Shown: positions 9,308 through 19,996, counted from the first letter of the stretch. The stretch is 64,000 nucleotides of DNA from Chromohalobacter sarecensis (GCF_023061135.1 NZ_JAKGAN010000001.1:1-64000); one strand, 5' to 3'. The notes: generated from the letters alone by a model not told the origin. Program-made: numbers and translations.

Positions 9308-9904
9308 ATGACAGCGTCCGCCGACGGCTTCCACGCCCGTCTGGATCAATTGCCCGCGCGAGCCCGGCAGGCCTTCATGGCGGCCGTGATCGAGCGCATG
9401 CTGCCCAACTATGCACTGTATGCCCAGATGAGCGGCAGCGGCGACGCCAAGGTGCTGCGCAACGTGCTCGACCTGGCGTGGGAAGCGCTGGCCGTGAAGG
9501 ATGCGGCGATCGACTTCGACAAGCAGGCCGAGAAACTCGCCGAGCAGGAACCGCCGGAAAACGACGATAGCTTCGGCGCGCGCCGCGCGGTCGAGGTGGT
9601 CATGGCCTTGACGGCACTGCTCGACGCCTTGCGTAGTGAAGCCTCGGAGTCGCCGCGTGACGTGAGCCGTTTGTCACGCGATGGCGTGCATGCCTACATC
9701 GAGATGACCGACGGCGCGGACGACGATGCCGAGCGGCTGGCGGTACGCGTGCGTGAGCACCCGTTGATGGACGACGAGCACGGCTTCCAGGAAGCGGTGC
9801 TAGAGCACGTCGAGGCGCCGCTGACGCGTGACGCGCTCAAGTCGCTGCGACGCCTGGGGCGTAACGAAGGCGTCAGCAACCTGGGGCTCAGCGCCGAGGG
9901 ATAA
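9308..9904 (+). CDS. DUF416 family protein (YjaG-like)
   Basis: This 198-residue cytoplasmic protein resembles E. coli YjaG: the N-terminal ...FMAAVIERMLPNYALY, then VLDLAWEALAVKDAAIDFDKQAEKL, and an ending that reads ESN-like (EGVSNLGL). The biochemical function of the family is not known. It is acidic and largely helical by composition. It follows the ATL gene by 28 bases and probably shares its transcript. It converges on the his cluster with only about 10 bases between stops. Confidence 0.85.
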   Translation: MTASADGFHARLDQLPARARQAFMAAVIERMLPNYALYAQMSGSGDAKVLRNVLDLAWEALAVKDAAIDFDKQAEKLAEQEPPENDDSFGARRAVEVVMALTALLDALRSEASESPRDVSRLSRDGVHAYIEMTDGADDDAERLAVRVREHPLMDDEHGFQEAVLEHVEAPLTRDALKSLRRLGRNEGVSNLGLSAEG

Positions 9905-9914
9905 GAGACGTGCG

Positions 9915-10688
9915 CTATAAACGCATTTCGATCCCATGCTCCGCCATATAACGCTTGGCGTCGGGAATGGTGTACTCACCGAAGTGGAAGATACTCGCGG
10001 CAAGCACGGCGTCCGCACCGCCTTCCTTGACGCCTGCGACCAAGTGATCGAGGTCGCCGACGCCGCCGGAGGCGATGATCGGAACGCTGACGGCATCGGC
10101 GATGGCGCGGGTCACCCCCAGGTCGAACCCGGCCTTGGTGCCGTCGCGATCCATGCTGGTCAGTAGCAGTTCTCCCGCCCCAAGCTCGACCATCTTGCAC
10201 GCCCACTCCACGGCATCGAGCCCGGTGGGCTTGCGGCCGCCATGGGTGAAGATTTCCCAGCGCGGCGGCTCGCCCTCGCCAGAGACCCGCTTGGCGTCGA
10301 TGGCGACCACGATGCACTGGCTACCGAAGCGCTCCGCCGCTTCTTGAACGAAGTCCGGATTGGTCACCGCGGCGGTGTTGATCGACACCTTGTCGGCGCC
10401 GGCATTGAGCATGGTGCGGATGTCGTCGCAGGTGCGAATGCCGCCGCCCACCGTCAACGGAATGAAGACTTCCCCGGCGATGCGTTCGACCATTTCCACC
10501 GTGGTGCCGCGATCCTCGTGGCTGGCGGTGATATCGAGGAAGGTGATCTCGTCGGCGCCCTGCTGGTTGTAGCGCTTGGCGACCTCGACCGGGTCACCGG
10601 CGTCGCGGATGCCGACGAAGTTGACGCCCTTGACCACGCGGCCGGCATCGACGTCGAGACAGGGAATGATGCGCTTGGCGAGTGCCAT
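9915..10688 (-). CDS. hisF: imidazole glycerol phosphate synthase cyclase subunit HisF
   Basis: HisF joins with HisH to convert PRFAR and ammonia to IGP and AICAR. It is a 257-residue TIM barrel that starts [21 protein letters not shown], with the catalytic Asp11 in CLDVD and Asp130 in VVAIDAKR. Phosphate sites are seen in VGGGIR and ASGGVG. Start at 10688 is chosen over 10724 by similarity. Only two bases separate it from the hisA stop, so the genes are coupled. Confidence 0.97.
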   Translation of the reverse strand: MALAKRIIPCLDVDAGRVVKGVNFVGIRDAGDPVEVAKRYNQQGADEITFLDITASHEDRGTTVEMVERIAGEVFIPLTVGGGIRTCDDIRTMLNAGADKVSINTAAVTNPDFVQEAAERFGSQCIVVAIDAKRVSGEGEPPRWEIFTHGGRKPTGLDAVEWACKMVELGAGELLLTSMDRDGTKAGFDLGVTRAIADAVSVPIIASGGVGDLDHLVAGVKEGGADAVLAASIFHFGEYTIPDAKRYMAEHGIEMRL

Positions 10689-10690
10689 GA

Positions 10691-11440
10691 TCAGCTTCTC
10701 CGTGTGGCTGGCGCGGCGTCGCACAGGCGCTGGGCCTCAGCGACGTCGAGTTTGCCTTCGTAGATGGCGCGCCCGGTAATGGCGCCGAGAATGCCTTCGT
10801 GTTCCACCTCGAGCAGGGCCCCGATGTCGCCCAGATGGGTGACGCCGCCGGAAGCGATCACCGGGAGACCGCCTTCGCGCGCCAGTTCGGCGGTGGCCGC
10901 GATGTTGACGCCCTGCATCATGCCGTCGCGGGCGATATCCGTGTACACGATCGAGGTGACGCCATCGTCGGCGAAACGCTTGGCCAGGTCTACGGCTTTG
11001 AGCGTCGAGACCTCGGCCCAGCCATCGGTGGCGACGTAGCCCTCGCGGGCGTCGAGTCCCACGATCACACGGCCCGGAAAGGCACGGCACATCTCGGTGA
11101 CGAAGGCCGGCTGTTTGACGGCCTGGGTGCCGATGATGACGTAAGACACGCCTGCCTCGAGATAGGCCTCGATGGTCGCGGCGGTGCGAATGCCACCGCC
11201 GATCTGTATCGGTAGCTCGGGATAGGCGCGGGCGATGGCGGTCACCGCCTCGGCGTTCACCGGCTGGCCTTCGAAAGCACCGTTGAGATCCACCAGATGC
11301 AGCCGGCGGGCGCCGGTCTCGACCCAGCGCGCGGCCATGGCCACCGGATCGTCACCGTAGGTGGTCGAGTCGTCCATACGCCCCTGCTTGAGGCGGACGC
11401 ACTGGCCGTCCTTGAGATCGATGGCGGGAATCACCAGCAT
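10691..11440 (-). CDS. hisA: ProFAR isomerase HisA
   Basis: HisA is the TIM-barrel Amadori isomerase that turns ProFAR into PRFAR. The 249-residue sequence begins [20 protein letters not shown], with the conserved catalytic Asp in PAIDLKDG and a second acidic residue in the YTDIARDGM segment. Phosphate loops are QIGGGIR and ASGGV. Start at 11440 matches the family; the upstream ATG at 11485 is less likely. It sits between hisH and hisF. Confidence 0.97.
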   Translation of the reverse strand: MLVIPAIDLKDGQCVRLKQGRMDDSTTYGDDPVAMAARWVETGARRLHLVDLNGAFEGQPVNAEAVTAIARAYPELPIQIGGGIRTAATIEAYLEAGVSYVIIGTQAVKQPAFVTEMCRAFPGRVIVGLDAREGYVATDGWAEVSTLKAVDLAKRFADDGVTSIVYTDIARDGMMQGVNIAATAELAREGGLPVIASGGVTHLGDIGALLEVEHEGILGAITGRAIYEGKLDVAEAQRLCDAAPATRRS

Positions 11441-11500
11441 GACGTGTCCTCTCGGTATACGTGTGGCGCCGCCGAAGGGCGGCATGTCCGACCTGGATGC

Positions 11501-12142
11501 TCAGGGCGTCCAAGTGACGAAATTCTCGAGCAAGCGTAACCCGTCGCGCGCGCTTTTCTCGGGGTGGAACTGCACGGCGAAGACCGGGCCGCGGCCAGTG
11601 GCGACATGCGCGGTATGCCCGCCGTATTCGGTAGTGCCGAAGATGTCGCTGTCTTCCTGTGCCTCGACGTAATAGCTGTGCACGAAATAAAAGCGTGCGT
11701 CGTCGTCGATCCCCGCCCAGAGCGGGTGGGTGTGGTGCTGCGTGACTCGGTTCCAGCCCATATGCGGCACTTTCAGACGCTGATTCTGGGCGTCACGCAG
11801 GTCACGCCCGAAGTGACGCACGCGCCCGGGCAAGTGGCCAAGGCAAGTCACGCCGCCGTTTTCCTCGCTTTTTTCCATCAACATCTGCTGGCCGACACAG
11901 ATACCCAGCAACGGCTTGGCCTGGGCACGCAAGACTTCGTGCACCACGCCCTGCAGGTCGTTGCGTTGCAACTCGCCCATGCAGTCGCGAATCGCGCCTT
12001 GGCCGGGCAGCACCAGGCGGCTGGCGCCACGAATGCTGCGCGAATCGTCGGTGATGACCACGTTTTCATGTGTGACATGCTCCAACGCCTTAGCGACGGA
12101 GTGAAGGTTACCCATGCCGTAATCGATGACCGCAATCGTCAT
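11501..12142 (-). CDS. hisH: imidazole glycerol phosphate synthase glutaminase subunit HisH
   Basis: HisH supplies ammonia from glutamine to HisF. The 213-residue class I amidotransferase has the nucleophile Cys in LGICVGQQML and the His/Glu pair in VQFHPEKS. It starts MTIAVIDYGMGNLHSVAKAL, a typical N-terminus. It lies between hisB and hisA in a four-gene run. Confidence 0.97.
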   Translation of the reverse strand: MTIAVIDYGMGNLHSVAKALEHVTHENVVITDDSRSIRGASRLVLPGQGAIRDCMGELQRNDLQGVVHEVLRAQAKPLLGICVGQQMLMEKSEENGGVTCLGHLPGRVRHFGRDLRDAQNQRLKVPHMGWNRVTQHHTHPLWAGIDDDARFYFVHSYYVEAQEDSDIFGTTEYGGHTAHVATGRGPVFAVQFHPEKSARDGLRLLENFVTWTP

Positions 12143-12170
12143 GCTCGCTCCTTAGCGCGTCGTGAGAGCC

Positions 12171-12764
12171 TCACAGGCTGCCTTTGGTGGAGGGCATCCG
12201 CCCGGTCATGCGGGGGTCGGGTTCCACCGCCATACGCAGTGCGCGGCCAAAGGCCTTGAAAATGGTTTCCGCCTGATGGTGGGCGTTGAAGCCTTTGAGG
12301 TTGTCGATGTGCAGCGTTACCTGGGCGTGATTGACGAAGCCCTGGAAGAACTCCCAGAACAACTGGGTGTCGAATCGGCCGATGTTCGCACGTGTGAATT
12401 CGACATCCATGCTTAGCCCCGGGCGCCCCGAGAAGTCTACCACGACGCGCGAAAGGGCTTCGTCCAGCGGTACGTAGGCATGGCCGTAACGCCGGATGCC
12501 GCGCTTGTCGCCGATGGCCTGGGCGAAGGCCTGCCCCAGGGTGATGCCGATGTCCTCGACGGTATGGTGAGCATCGATGTGCAGATCGCCCTGAGCCTTG
12601 ATCTCCAGGTCGATCAGGCCGTGGCGGGCCACCTGATCGAGCATGTGATCGAGAAACGCGACGCCCGTCTCGGATTGGAAATGGCCCTCGCCGTCGAGGT
12701 TGATACGCACCTGGATCTGGGTCTCGTGGGTGTCGCGGGACACGGTAGCGACGCGCTCGGCCAT
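12171..12764 (-). CDS. hisB: imidazoleglycerol-phosphate dehydratase HisB
   Basis: This 197-residue protein is the monofunctional dehydratase that forms imidazole acetol phosphate. It has the metal-binding repeats [25 protein letters not shown] and the matching histidine set near the C-terminus ([14 protein letters not shown]). The HisB phosphatase domain of enteric bacteria is absent, as usual outside Enterobacterales. It is the first gene of the hisBHAF run; the promoter should lie in 12765-12900. Confidence 0.96.
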   Translation of the reverse strand: MAERVATVSRDTHETQIQVRINLDGEGHFQSETGVAFLDHMLDQVARHGLIDLEIKAQGDLHIDAHHTVEDIGITLGQAFAQAIGDKRGIRRYGHAYVPLDEALSRVVVDFSGRPGLSMDVEFTRANIGRFDTQLFWEFFQGFVNHAQVTLHIDNLKGFNAHHQAETIFKAFGRALRMAVEPDPRMTGRMPSTKGSL

Positions 12765-12970
12765 AGGGGGTCTCCAGCACTTCGGACGTGAGCGGGGCGC
12801 GCGATGAAGGCGTGAATACGCCAGGCTCGCGGCGCCATGGAACGCTCATTATAGAGAATCGCCCCGGCCATCCGCTACAATGCCGGAAGTTCAGGGGCGA
12901 TTTGCGCGTCCCTCCACCAACGCTCGAGGGGCCGTGACAGGGCCAGGGAGTTCGTCCGGGGAGAGCAGGC

Positions 12971-13426
12971 ATGCCGGTGACCTTGCAGGAAATCGATCGC
13001 GCCGAGTGGGAGAAGGACGCCCAAGTGGCGCAGGATCTCGCGCGCATCTACCGCGATGCCCCCGCCGAGCGTCTTCCCGCGTCCGTCGAGCGCTTCATCG
13101 ACGATCACTTCACCCAGGGCGGCACGTTTTGCTGCGCGTTATTCAACGCGCGGCGTCTGGGAGCGGTCGCCGTGCGTCGCGAAACTCGCGTATGGTGGTT
13201 GTCACATTTCTGCGTACGTGCCGAAACCCGGCATCGTGGCGTCGGCTCACGGCTATTGATGCTGATTGCCGAGCGCGCGCAAGGCGAAGCCTGTTCGCCG
13301 CGCGTTCCCACCACAGTGTTGATGATGGGGGACCAACTGTTGTTGACCCGACTTGGCTATCATCCCTCCGCCGACGGAACGTACTATGAATTTCATCCAT
13401 TAGCGTCACAGGGAGGGCGCCGATGA
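12971..13426 (+). CDS. GNAT-fold protein, PanZ/PanM-like
   Basis: The 151-residue protein contains the GNAT acetyl-CoA motif A as LSHFCVRAETRHRGVGSRLL, with the pyrophosphate loop RHRGVG. The segment before it (FCCALFNARRLGAVAVRRE) resembles PanZ, the acetyl-CoA sensor that activates cleavage of pro-aspartate decarboxylase PanD. This match is by eye, so a generic acetyltransferase is the alternative. Its last codons overlap the asmA start (ATGA), so the two genes are coupled. Confidence 0.65.
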   Translation: MPVTLQEIDRAEWEKDAQVAQDLARIYRDAPAERLPASVERFIDDHFTQGGTFCCALFNARRLGAVAVRRETRVWWLSHFCVRAETRHRGVGSRLLMLIAERAQGEACSPRVPTTVLMMGDQLLLTRLGYHPSADGTYYEFHPLASQGGRR

Positions 13427-15792
13427 AAGCGCTGCTGAGAGCATTGCTGGCGGTGGTCGGGGTGCTGGCCTTGATCGTGGTCGGCGCCGTGGTCTACATC
13501 ACCACGTTCTTCGATCCCAACGACCTCAAGCCCCGGCTTGTCGAGGCGGTGCACGATCAAAGTGGTCTGGATCTCAATCTGGACGGCCCCTTGTCCTGGT
13601 CCTTCTATCCGCGTCTGGGTTTCAGTGTCGAACAAGCTGAGGTCTGGTTGCCCGAGCAATCTCATGACGCCGACGCCTTTGCGGCGTTCGACCGTGCCGA
13701 GGTCAGCGTGGCGTTCGCGCCGCTGCTCTCCGGCGAGGTGGCCGTGGAAGGGCTGACGCTGGATGGCATGCGGCTCAACCTCGAGCGTGACGCCGAAGGG
13801 CGCGGCAACTGGGAAGTGCTGCTCGATCGCATGGAGAGCGGCGGAGACCAGGCCGAGAAGGCCTTGGCACCGGCATCGGCAGGACCAGGGTTGAATGAGA
13901 ACCCCGATAGCCTGCCCGTGGCGCTGGATATCGCCAGCGTCCAGGTACGCGACAGTCGCGTGCATTATCAGGACGCTCAGCGCGATCTGGATCTGACGCT
14001 CTCCAATCTCAGCATGGAAGGCAGCAACGTCAATCCCGATGCGGCCTTCCCATTGCAGATGGCGTTCGATCTCGACAGCCAAGCGCCTGCGCTGACCAGC
14101 CAGGTAAAGCTCAAGAGTCGTGTGCTCCTGGGTCTGCGCGACGGTCGCTATGAACTCAGCAACATGACCCTGGAAACCAGCACGCAGTGGCCAGCGCTTT
14201 CCGATCAGGCGCAGGGTATCAATCTGCAAGTCGGCCACCTACTGGCCGAGACGCAGGAGCAGCATTACCGGCTCGATGACGCCCAGCTCGATACGCGCCT
14301 TCACCACCCCGCCGTGAAGAGTAAGCCGCTGGGGTTGAGCCTGGGCTTCGATGGTGAAGCCGATCTCGACGCTCAAACCGCCCAGTTGCGTGATATCGCC
14401 TTGAGCGGCGACGACGACCTGGACCTGACGGGGACACTGAGCTTTACCGAATTGCTCGATGCGCCGCAGTACACTGGGCAGCTCAAGCTGGCGCCGCTGC
14501 CCCTGCGGGACTGGCTCGAGCGTTTCGACGCCCTGCCCGAGACCGGCGACAAGAAGGCGCTGAGCGAACTGGCCATGACCAGCCCCGTGCATGGCGATCT
14601 CCAGCGCATCAACTTCTCGAATCTCAGCCTATTGCTCGATGGCGAAACGCTGACCGGGGAATTGGGCGCCGGTTTCGATGGCCAGTGGTTGAGTTTCGAC
14701 CTTCAGGGCGAACGTCTCGACCTGGACGCCTACCTGCCGCCCGCCGAAAAGAGTGACGAGGAAGCGGACCAGGATCAGAGCGAAGACACGGCGAGTGTCG
14801 TCGAAACGCTGGGCGTCTCGTCGGCCTATGCCGCCGCCGAGGGTGCCGGTTTGCTGCCCACCGAGTGGCTCTCCAACTTGACGCTGGATGGCAAGCTGGA
14901 CGTGAATACCGTGATCCTCAAGGGCATGACGCTCCAGGACGTGGCACTGCGCGTGACGGGCGACGACGGGCGTCAGCGTCTGGAGTCGCTGTCGGCCAAG
15001 CTCTACGAGGGCACGTTCGACGCCCAGGGCAGCCTGGATCTGCGTCAATCGCCGTTGCGCCTGGCCATGACTCAGTCGCTCTCCGGCGTGCAGATCGCAC
15101 CGCTGTACAAAGATATCAACGACGCGGAATCGCCCTTGCGCGGCCGGCTCAACCTGGAAAGCGATGTCACTTCGCAGACCAATCAGCTCGAATCGCTCAA
15201 GCGTCATCTCAACGGCACGGCCTCGCTACGCATCGACAATGGCGCGATGCTCGACGTCAATGTCTCGCGTCAGCTATGTACCGCCGCCGCCATGCTGGAC
15301 GGCAACCAGTCGGATCGCGAATGGAGCGACGACACGCCCTTTGACACGCTGTCGGCGAGCCTTGATATCACCGATGGTGTGGCCCGCAACGACGATCTCG
15401 AAGTGCGTATTCCGGGCATCGAGATGACCGGCGCGGGCTCGTTCAACATTCCTACTGAGCGTTTCGATTACGACCTCAAGGCGCGCTTCATCGATACCGC
15501 CGACCAGAATGCCTGCCGGGTGACCTCACGCCTGCAGCAGGTAAGCCTGCCAGTGCGTTGTGAAGGACAACTGGGTGGAGAGTCGGGTGAATGGTGCCGT
15601 TTCGATCGCGAGGCCTTCCAGGACACGCTGGGAGAGCTGGCCAAGGACAAGGCCAAGCGCGAAGCCGGCGATAAGCTCGACGAAGCGCTGGAAGGCGAGC
15701 TCGACAGCGATACCGCGCGCAAGATCGACGAAACATTGGGAGAAGGCTCCGCCAAGGAACTTGGAGACAAGTTGCGTGGTCTATTCAAGTGA
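13423..15792 (+). CDS. asmA: AsmA family protein
   Basis: This 789-residue protein belongs to the AsmA/TamB-like group linked to outer-membrane assembly and lipid transport. It has one N-terminal signal anchor (LLAVVGVLALIVVGAVVYI, residues 7-25) and then a long periplasmic beta-rich region with the pattern FDPNDLKPRLVEAVHDQSG right after the membrane segment, which is typical of AsmA. The C-terminus is lysine/glutamate-rich and helical. It overlaps the upstream GNAT gene by 4 bases. A terminator follows. Confidence 0.9.
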   Translation: MKALLRALLAVVGVLALIVVGAVVYITTFFDPNDLKPRLVEAVHDQSGLDLNLDGPLSWSFYPRLGFSVEQAEVWLPEQSHDADAFAAFDRAEVSVAFAPLLSGEVAVEGLTLDGMRLNLERDAEGRGNWEVLLDRMESGGDQAEKALAPASAGPGLNENPDSLPVALDIASVQVRDSRVHYQDAQRDLDLTLSNLSMEGSNVNPDAAFPLQMAFDLDSQAPALTSQVKLKSRVLLGLRDGRYELSNMTLETSTQWPALSDQAQGINLQVGHLLAETQEQHYRLDDAQLDTRLHHPAVKSKPLGLSLGFDGEADLDAQTAQLRDIALSGDDDLDLTGTLSFTELLDAPQYTGQLKLAPLPLRDWLERFDALPETGDKKALSELAMTSPVHGDLQRINFSNLSLLLDGETLTGELGAGFDGQWLSFDLQGERLDLDAYLPPAEKSDEEADQDQSEDTASVVETLGVSSAYAAAEGAGLLPTEWLSNLTLDGKLDVNTVILKGMTLQDVALRVTGDDGRQRLESLSAKLYEGTFDAQGSLDLRQSPLRLAMTQSLSGVQIAPLYKDINDAESPLRGRLNLESDVTSQTNQLESLKRHLNGTASLRIDNGAMLDVNVSRQLCTAAAMLDGNQSDREWSDDTPFDTLSASLDITDGVARNDDLEVRIPGIEMTGAGSFNIPTERFDYDLKARFIDTADQNACRVTSRLQQVSLPVRCEGQLGGESGEWCRFDREAFQDTLGELAKDKAKREAGDKLDEALEGELDSDTARKIDETLGEGSAKELGDKLRGLFK

Positions 15793-15814
15793 GCAAAGCC
15801 CATAGCCAGTCCCT

Positions 15815-15841
15815 GCGCCGACATCTGTCGGCGCTTTTTTT
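15815..15841 (+). terminator. rho-independent terminator after asmA
   Basis: GCGCCGACA / TGTCGGCGC forms a 9-bp stem with a 2-nt loop, then seven T residues. Confidence 0.9.
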
Positions 15842-15906
15842 GGTATGTCCCTGACCTCTCATCCCCATGATCTAGCGGCGCCGCCGACGACTGGACGATA
15901 ACGCTC

Positions 15907-16968
15907 ATGCAGGAAATTCCGCTCACCGCCGACACTTTTCGTCGGCGGGTCTTCGAATGGTTCGACGTTCACGGACGCAAGACGCTGCCCTGGCAATTCG
16001 ACAAGACGCCCTATCGCATCTGGGTGTCCGAGATCATGCTGCAGCAGACGCAAGTCGCCACGGTGATTCCCTACTATCAGCGCTTCATGGAGCGCTTTCC
16101 CGATGTCGCCGCCCTGGCGCGAGCGCCGCAAGACGAGGTGCTGCACCTGTGGACGGGGCTGGGGTATTACGCACGGGCGCGTAACCTGCACAAGGCGGCC
16201 CAGGTGGTGATGGACGAGCATGGCGGCGAGTTTCCGATGGACAGCGTCGAGGCGCTTTCCACGCTGCCCGGCATCGGGCGTTCCACGGCCGGCGCGATCA
16301 TCAGCATCAGCACCGGCCGGCGCGCGCCGATCCTCGACGGCAACGTCAAGCGTGTGCTGACTCGCCTGCACGCCGTGGAAGGCTGGCCCGGCCGTCCTGC
16401 TGTGGAGCGTGAGCTATGGACGCTGGCGGAGCGTTACACGCCGGAGGAGCGGCTGGCCGACTACACCCAGGCGATGATGGACCTGGGGGCGACGCTGTGT
16501 ACGCGAAGCAAGCCGGCATGCCTACTATGTCCTTTCGAAGATGTCTGCGTGGCGCATGCGCGTAGCGAAGAAACGCGCTTTCCCGAATCTAAACCGCGCA
16601 AAGCGCTGCCTGAGCGCGCCACACGGATGCTGGTGTTACGCGACCCACAGGGACGCGTCTTCCTTCAGCAGCGCCCGGCCAGCGGTCTGTGGGGCGGCCT
16701 GTGGAGCCTGCCTCAGTTCGATGACGAGCAAGCGCTACACGCCTGGCTCGATCAGCGCTTCCCCCACGCAAAGCGCGAGACGGATGGCGAGGCATTCACG
16801 CATACCTTCAGCCATTTTCGTTTGAAGATCACGCCCTCACCGGCGCGTCTGGAGGAGCTGCCTTCAGAGGTCGGCGAGGAAGGGGCGCTATGGTACGACG
16901 CCAAGGCGCCCGCTAGTGTAGGATTGGCCGCGCCGGTCAAGACACTACTCGATCGAGACGTTTCATAA
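15907..16968 (+). CDS. mutY: A/G-specific adenine glycosylase MutY
   Basis: MutY removes adenine mispaired with 8-oxoguanine. The 353-residue protein has the helix-hairpin-helix [12 protein letters not shown], the catalytic Asp in [11 protein letters not shown], and the 4Fe-4S loop CX6CX2CX5C ([17 protein letters not shown]). The C-terminal part is the NUDIX-like 8-oxoG recognition domain. The region before ATG 15907 has only a weak ribosome site. The asmA-mutY-yggX order is common in this part of the gammaproteobacteria. Confidence 0.97.
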   Translation: MQEIPLTADTFRRRVFEWFDVHGRKTLPWQFDKTPYRIWVSEIMLQQTQVATVIPYYQRFMERFPDVAALARAPQDEVLHLWTGLGYYARARNLHKAAQVVMDEHGGEFPMDSVEALSTLPGIGRSTAGAIISISTGRRAPILDGNVKRVLTRLHAVEGWPGRPAVERELWTLAERYTPEERLADYTQAMMDLGATLCTRSKPACLLCPFEDVCVAHARSEETRFPESKPRKALPERATRMLVLRDPQGRVFLQQRPASGLWGGLWSLPQFDDEQALHAWLDQRFPHAKRETDGEAFTHTFSHFRLKITPSPARLEELPSEVGEEGALWYDAKAPASVGLAAPVKTLLDRDVS

Positions 16969-17010
16969 CCCCGTGTCATGACGAACCGCAATACGTTAGG
17001 AGTAAGCGCC

Positions 17011-17283
17011 ATGAGCCAGACCGTCTTTTGCCGCAAGTACCAACAGGAGCTCGAGGCCCTGCCGTTTCCGCCGCTACCCGGTGCCAAGGGGCAGGAGATC
17101 CAGCAGACGGTTTCCAAGCAAGCCTGGGACGAATGGCAGGCGCAGCAGACCCGTCTGATCAACGAAAAGCACCTCAGCTTGCTGGACCCCGAAGCGCGTA
17201 CCTACCTCATGGAACAGATGGAGCGCTTCCTCGATAACCGGGATACCGACCAGGCCGAAGGCTACGTACCCCCGAGCCAGTAA
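17011..17283 (+). CDS. yggX: probable Fe(2+)-trafficking protein YggX
   Basis: The 90-residue protein starts [21 protein letters not shown], with the conserved Cys7 of YggX. The family protects iron-sulfur clusters from oxidative damage and fits downstream of mutY, an Fe-S enzyme. Start at 17011 follows a TAGGAG site; the upstream frame from 16978 is not expected to be used. Confidence 0.95.
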   Translation: MSQTVFCRKYQQELEALPFPPLPGAKGQEIQQTVSKQAWDEWQAQQTRLINEKHLSLLDPEARTYLMEQMERFLDNRDTDQAEGYVPPSQ

Positions 17284-17367
17284 AGCAGGCCCGGTGGTCA
17301 GCATCTTTTTGAATTAAAAGGCTTGACCCGAACCGAAGAATTCGTTTTAATGCGTCCCCGTTGGAAG

Positions 17368-17443
17368 GGCCAGATAGCTCAGTCGGTAGAGCAGTGGATT
17401 GAAAATCCTCGTGTCGGCGGTTCGATTCCGTCTCTGGCCACCA
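17368..17443 (+). tRNA. tRNA-Phe (GAA)
   Basis: A 76-nt cloverleaf with acceptor arms GGCCAGA/TCTGGCC, D-arm AGCTCAGTCGGTAGAGC, anticodon GAA within TTGAAAATC, T-arm GGTTCGATTCC and an encoded CCA. Confidence 0.97.
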
Positions 17444-17449
17444 ATTTGC

Positions 17450-17524
17450 TGGGGTATAGCCAAGCGGTAAGGCACTGGTTTTTGGTATCAGCATGCGCAG
17501 GTTCGAATCCTGCTACCCCAGCCA
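17450..17524 (+). tRNA. tRNA-Gln (TTG)
   Basis: A 75-nt cloverleaf with acceptor TGGGGTA/TACCCCA, anticodon TTG in the TTTTGGT loop, T-loop GTTCGAATC and an encoded CCA. It lies 6 bases after tRNA-Phe. Confidence 0.97.
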
Positions 17525-17545
17525 TCGTTAAGGGCTTTATGTTAT

Positions 17546-17673
<128 letters not shown>

Positions 17674-17691
<18 letters not shown>

Positions 17692-18690
17692 GGGTGTCCA
17701 CATTTTGTCCACACCTGCCAACGGGTTCAATCTCACTGCATCTTCCAGGTGCTCCGGCGCGAAGTGCGCGTAACGCATGGTCATGGTCAGTGACTGATGG
17801 CCCAAGATGCGTTGTAAGACCAGGATATTCCCCCCGTTCATCATGAAGTGACTGGCGAAAGTGTGCCGTAGTACATGGGTCAATTGCCCAGATGGTAACT
17901 CGATGCCGGTTTCCTGAATTGCCTTCCTGAACGTCTTATAAGACGTAACGAAAAGACGGCCGATACGACGGCGCTTGCGAAGCTGACTGGCCAGTTGTGT
18001 CGGTATGGGGATGGTGCGACTTTTACCGGACTTGGTACCGGCGTAGGTAACACGATCCGGGCCGACTTTTTCCCCTCGCAGTGTTTCCGCTTCCGACCAG
18101 CGAGCCCCGGTAGTCAGGCACAGCAGCGTGATGAAGTAGCAATCCCGATTGGGGAGTCCCTTGAGGTAGTGAAGTAGCTGCGCGATCTGATCGTCATCGA
18201 GAAAGGCCATCTCGGTTTCTTCGACACGCAATAGCCGCATCCTGGCGAGGGGATTGCCATGCTCCCACAAGCCAAGCCGCTCGAGTTCTGAAAAGACGGC
18301 CTTCAGATAAGTGTGCTCATGGTTAACCGTGATCGGCGCGACCTCCTCGAGACGCTCGGTACGGTATTCGGCCCAGTCCTGGGCGGAGAAGGATCGTGCG
18401 ATGGGATCGCCGAGGGCTTCAACGGTCTTGCGAAGGGAGCGCACACGTTCTCGAGACGCCTTGAGCGAGGTGCCGTGATGACGATACCAAAGCTCTACCA
18501 GTTCACTCAGACGACGCTGATCCTTTTTGGCCGGAGCGTAATGATTCCCATCGGCCACGGAGGCAAGGATGCGGTTTTCGAAACGACGTGCATCGGCCTG
18601 AGTTTTGAAGGTGCGGCGTACCCGCTTCCCATCACGTCCGTTAGGGCGGAGATCGACTTTCCAGCCGTCCTTTGTCTTTCGAATCGCCAT
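17674..18690 (-). CDS. int: phage tyrosine integrase
   Basis: A 338-residue site-specific recombinase that should insert the phage into tRNA-Thr. It has an N-terminal arm-binding segment, a core-binding SAM-like domain (about 55-155) and a catalytic domain with Arg197 (TTGARWSE), Lys220 (GTKSGKSR), HVLRH (His272, Arg275), LGHQS (His298) and nucleophile Tyr307 (RYAHF). All catalytic residues are present. The 3' end overlaps attL. It begins one base after the replication initiator stop, so both genes are likely on one transcript. Confidence 0.93.
17696..17712. promoter_or_regulatory. candidate integrase arm-type site (doublet, left end)
   Basis: GTCCAC-N5-GTCCAC with an 11-bp period, 5 bases beyond the attL repeat. 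Doublets of the same form lie at 29101, 29237 and 29468. Repeated short sites at a helical period near phage att cores are typical of integrase arm binding; the role here is inference. Confidence 0.5.
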
Positions 18691-18691
18691 G

Positions 18692-19996
18692 TTACGCAGC
18701 TTTCCCCAGTAATCGTCGCTCGACGAGGCGTTGGCTTATCAATTCGTGGAGCTGGGCACGATCCAGGCCCCGGCGTCGGTAGTAATTGGCGATGTCTTCC
18801 CAGGCCCCGCAGAAATGAAGACCACGCATCGCTTGGGCAGCTGTGAAGCCTTGGCGGGCGTAGATGGAGATCAAGTTACCCACGACCAGGGCGACGTTCT
18901 TTTCGTTGCCGAGGCCGGGGGTTTTGCGTGCGCGTTTGTAGAGGAAATCCGGGGTGTGGGCGTAGAACCGGGCGTCTTCCTGGAACAGTTGCCAGGTGGC
19001 GTCGATGAGCTTGCCGCGTGTGAGATCCAGGCGGTAGGACTGCAAGGCGGTACGCCAGATGCCGGAGAGATGGGGCACGGTGTCGGTGAAGCGCTTGAAG
19101 CCGTGATCCATGGTGAGGCATTCGCCGGTGTCGACGTTGACCGGAGTGCCCTGGGCGTATTCGCGGAGCACGGACTGATGGAAGCGGAATTCGATACGCC
19201 AGACGGGGGCCTCGGGATCGTAGGCGCTGGTAAAGGGCTCATCGCCCCCGGTGGTACTCCAAATGCTCTCCCAGAAGTGAAGTTTGTCGTGGGCACGTGC
19301 CTCGCGGGTTTTATTGTACATGGCGCACTGAAGGGCACCCGCAGAGCCGAACAGATAGCTCTGGCCATAGGCGTATTGGGTCGCGACTTCGCCGCTGGTG
19401 ATCTCGAATTCGCTGATGGCGTTTTTGCGAACCACGCGCTTGGAACGCGTCACGAAGCGGTCCATGAAATCGCTCGGGGGTTCCCAGCCCTGGACGTCGA
19501 GGGCCAGATGCACAGCACAGCCGATAGGCTCGACGTGCCCGAGCAGATGCGCGGCAATGGTGTCCATGAAGGCTTGGCAGTCGTCGGGGGTACGCTCATG
19601 GATGAAGTGCGGGGAGAGCTCGACTTTGACGTGGGTACCGATGTTTTCGACCTTCACGTGACGGGCGTAGGCGAAGACGATCACGCCCAGCTCATTGTTC
19701 TGCAGGCGATAGCGAAAGCCCGAGCCACTGGCACCGGCCCCAACGGCCCAGGTATGCCCGAAAAGGCGCATGGTCGTCCCGCGACCTTCCTGATAGTGCT
19801 CGATCAAGGCATCCAGGTGAGGCATGCGGAGCTGTCCGCTGTAGAGCTGACGCACGGTATCGACACCGGTATGCAGGAAACGCACACCACCCAGGTGGCG
19901 TTGGCCCTGAGGACTCAAAAACAAACGGCCCTTGTCGTCTTGCTCCCCGTCTCCCTGGGCGAGCGATTCCACCGAGTAACGTTCCCAACGGTCCAT
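18692..19996 (-). CDS. filamentous phage replication initiation protein (gene II position)
   Basis: A 434-residue protein, likely the rolling-circle initiator that nicks the phage origin. The segment CAMYNKTREARAHDK resembles the YxK motif of the Rep_trans/RstA-like initiators, where the Tyr forms the DNA link. The N-terminal FRYRL...GVIVFAYARHVKVENIGTHVKVELSP region is beta-rich, as in such domains. It lies after gene IV, TraX and before integrase; in the circular phage this is the gene II position. The assignment is by context and motif; sequence similarity to M13 pII itself is not visible. Confidence 0.7.
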   Translation of the reverse strand: MDRWERYSVESLAQGDGEQDDKGRLFLSPQGQRHLGGVRFLHTGVDTVRQLYSGQLRMPHLDALIEHYQEGRGTTMRLFGHTWAVGAGASGSGFRYRLQNNELGVIVFAYARHVKVENIGTHVKVELSPHFIHERTPDDCQAFMDTIAAHLLGHVEPIGCAVHLALDVQGWEPPSDFMDRFVTRSKRVVRKNAISEFEITSGEVATQYAYGQSYLFGSAGALQCAMYNKTREARAHDKLHFWESIWSTTGGDEPFTSAYDPEAPVWRIEFRFHQSVLREYAQGTPVNVDTGECLTMDHGFKRFTDTVPHLSGIWRTALQSYRLDLTRGKLIDATWQLFQEDARFYAHTPDFLYKRARKTPGLGNEKNVALVVGNLISIYARQGFTAAQAMRGLHFCGAWEDIANYYRRRGLDRAQLHELISQRLVERRLLGKAA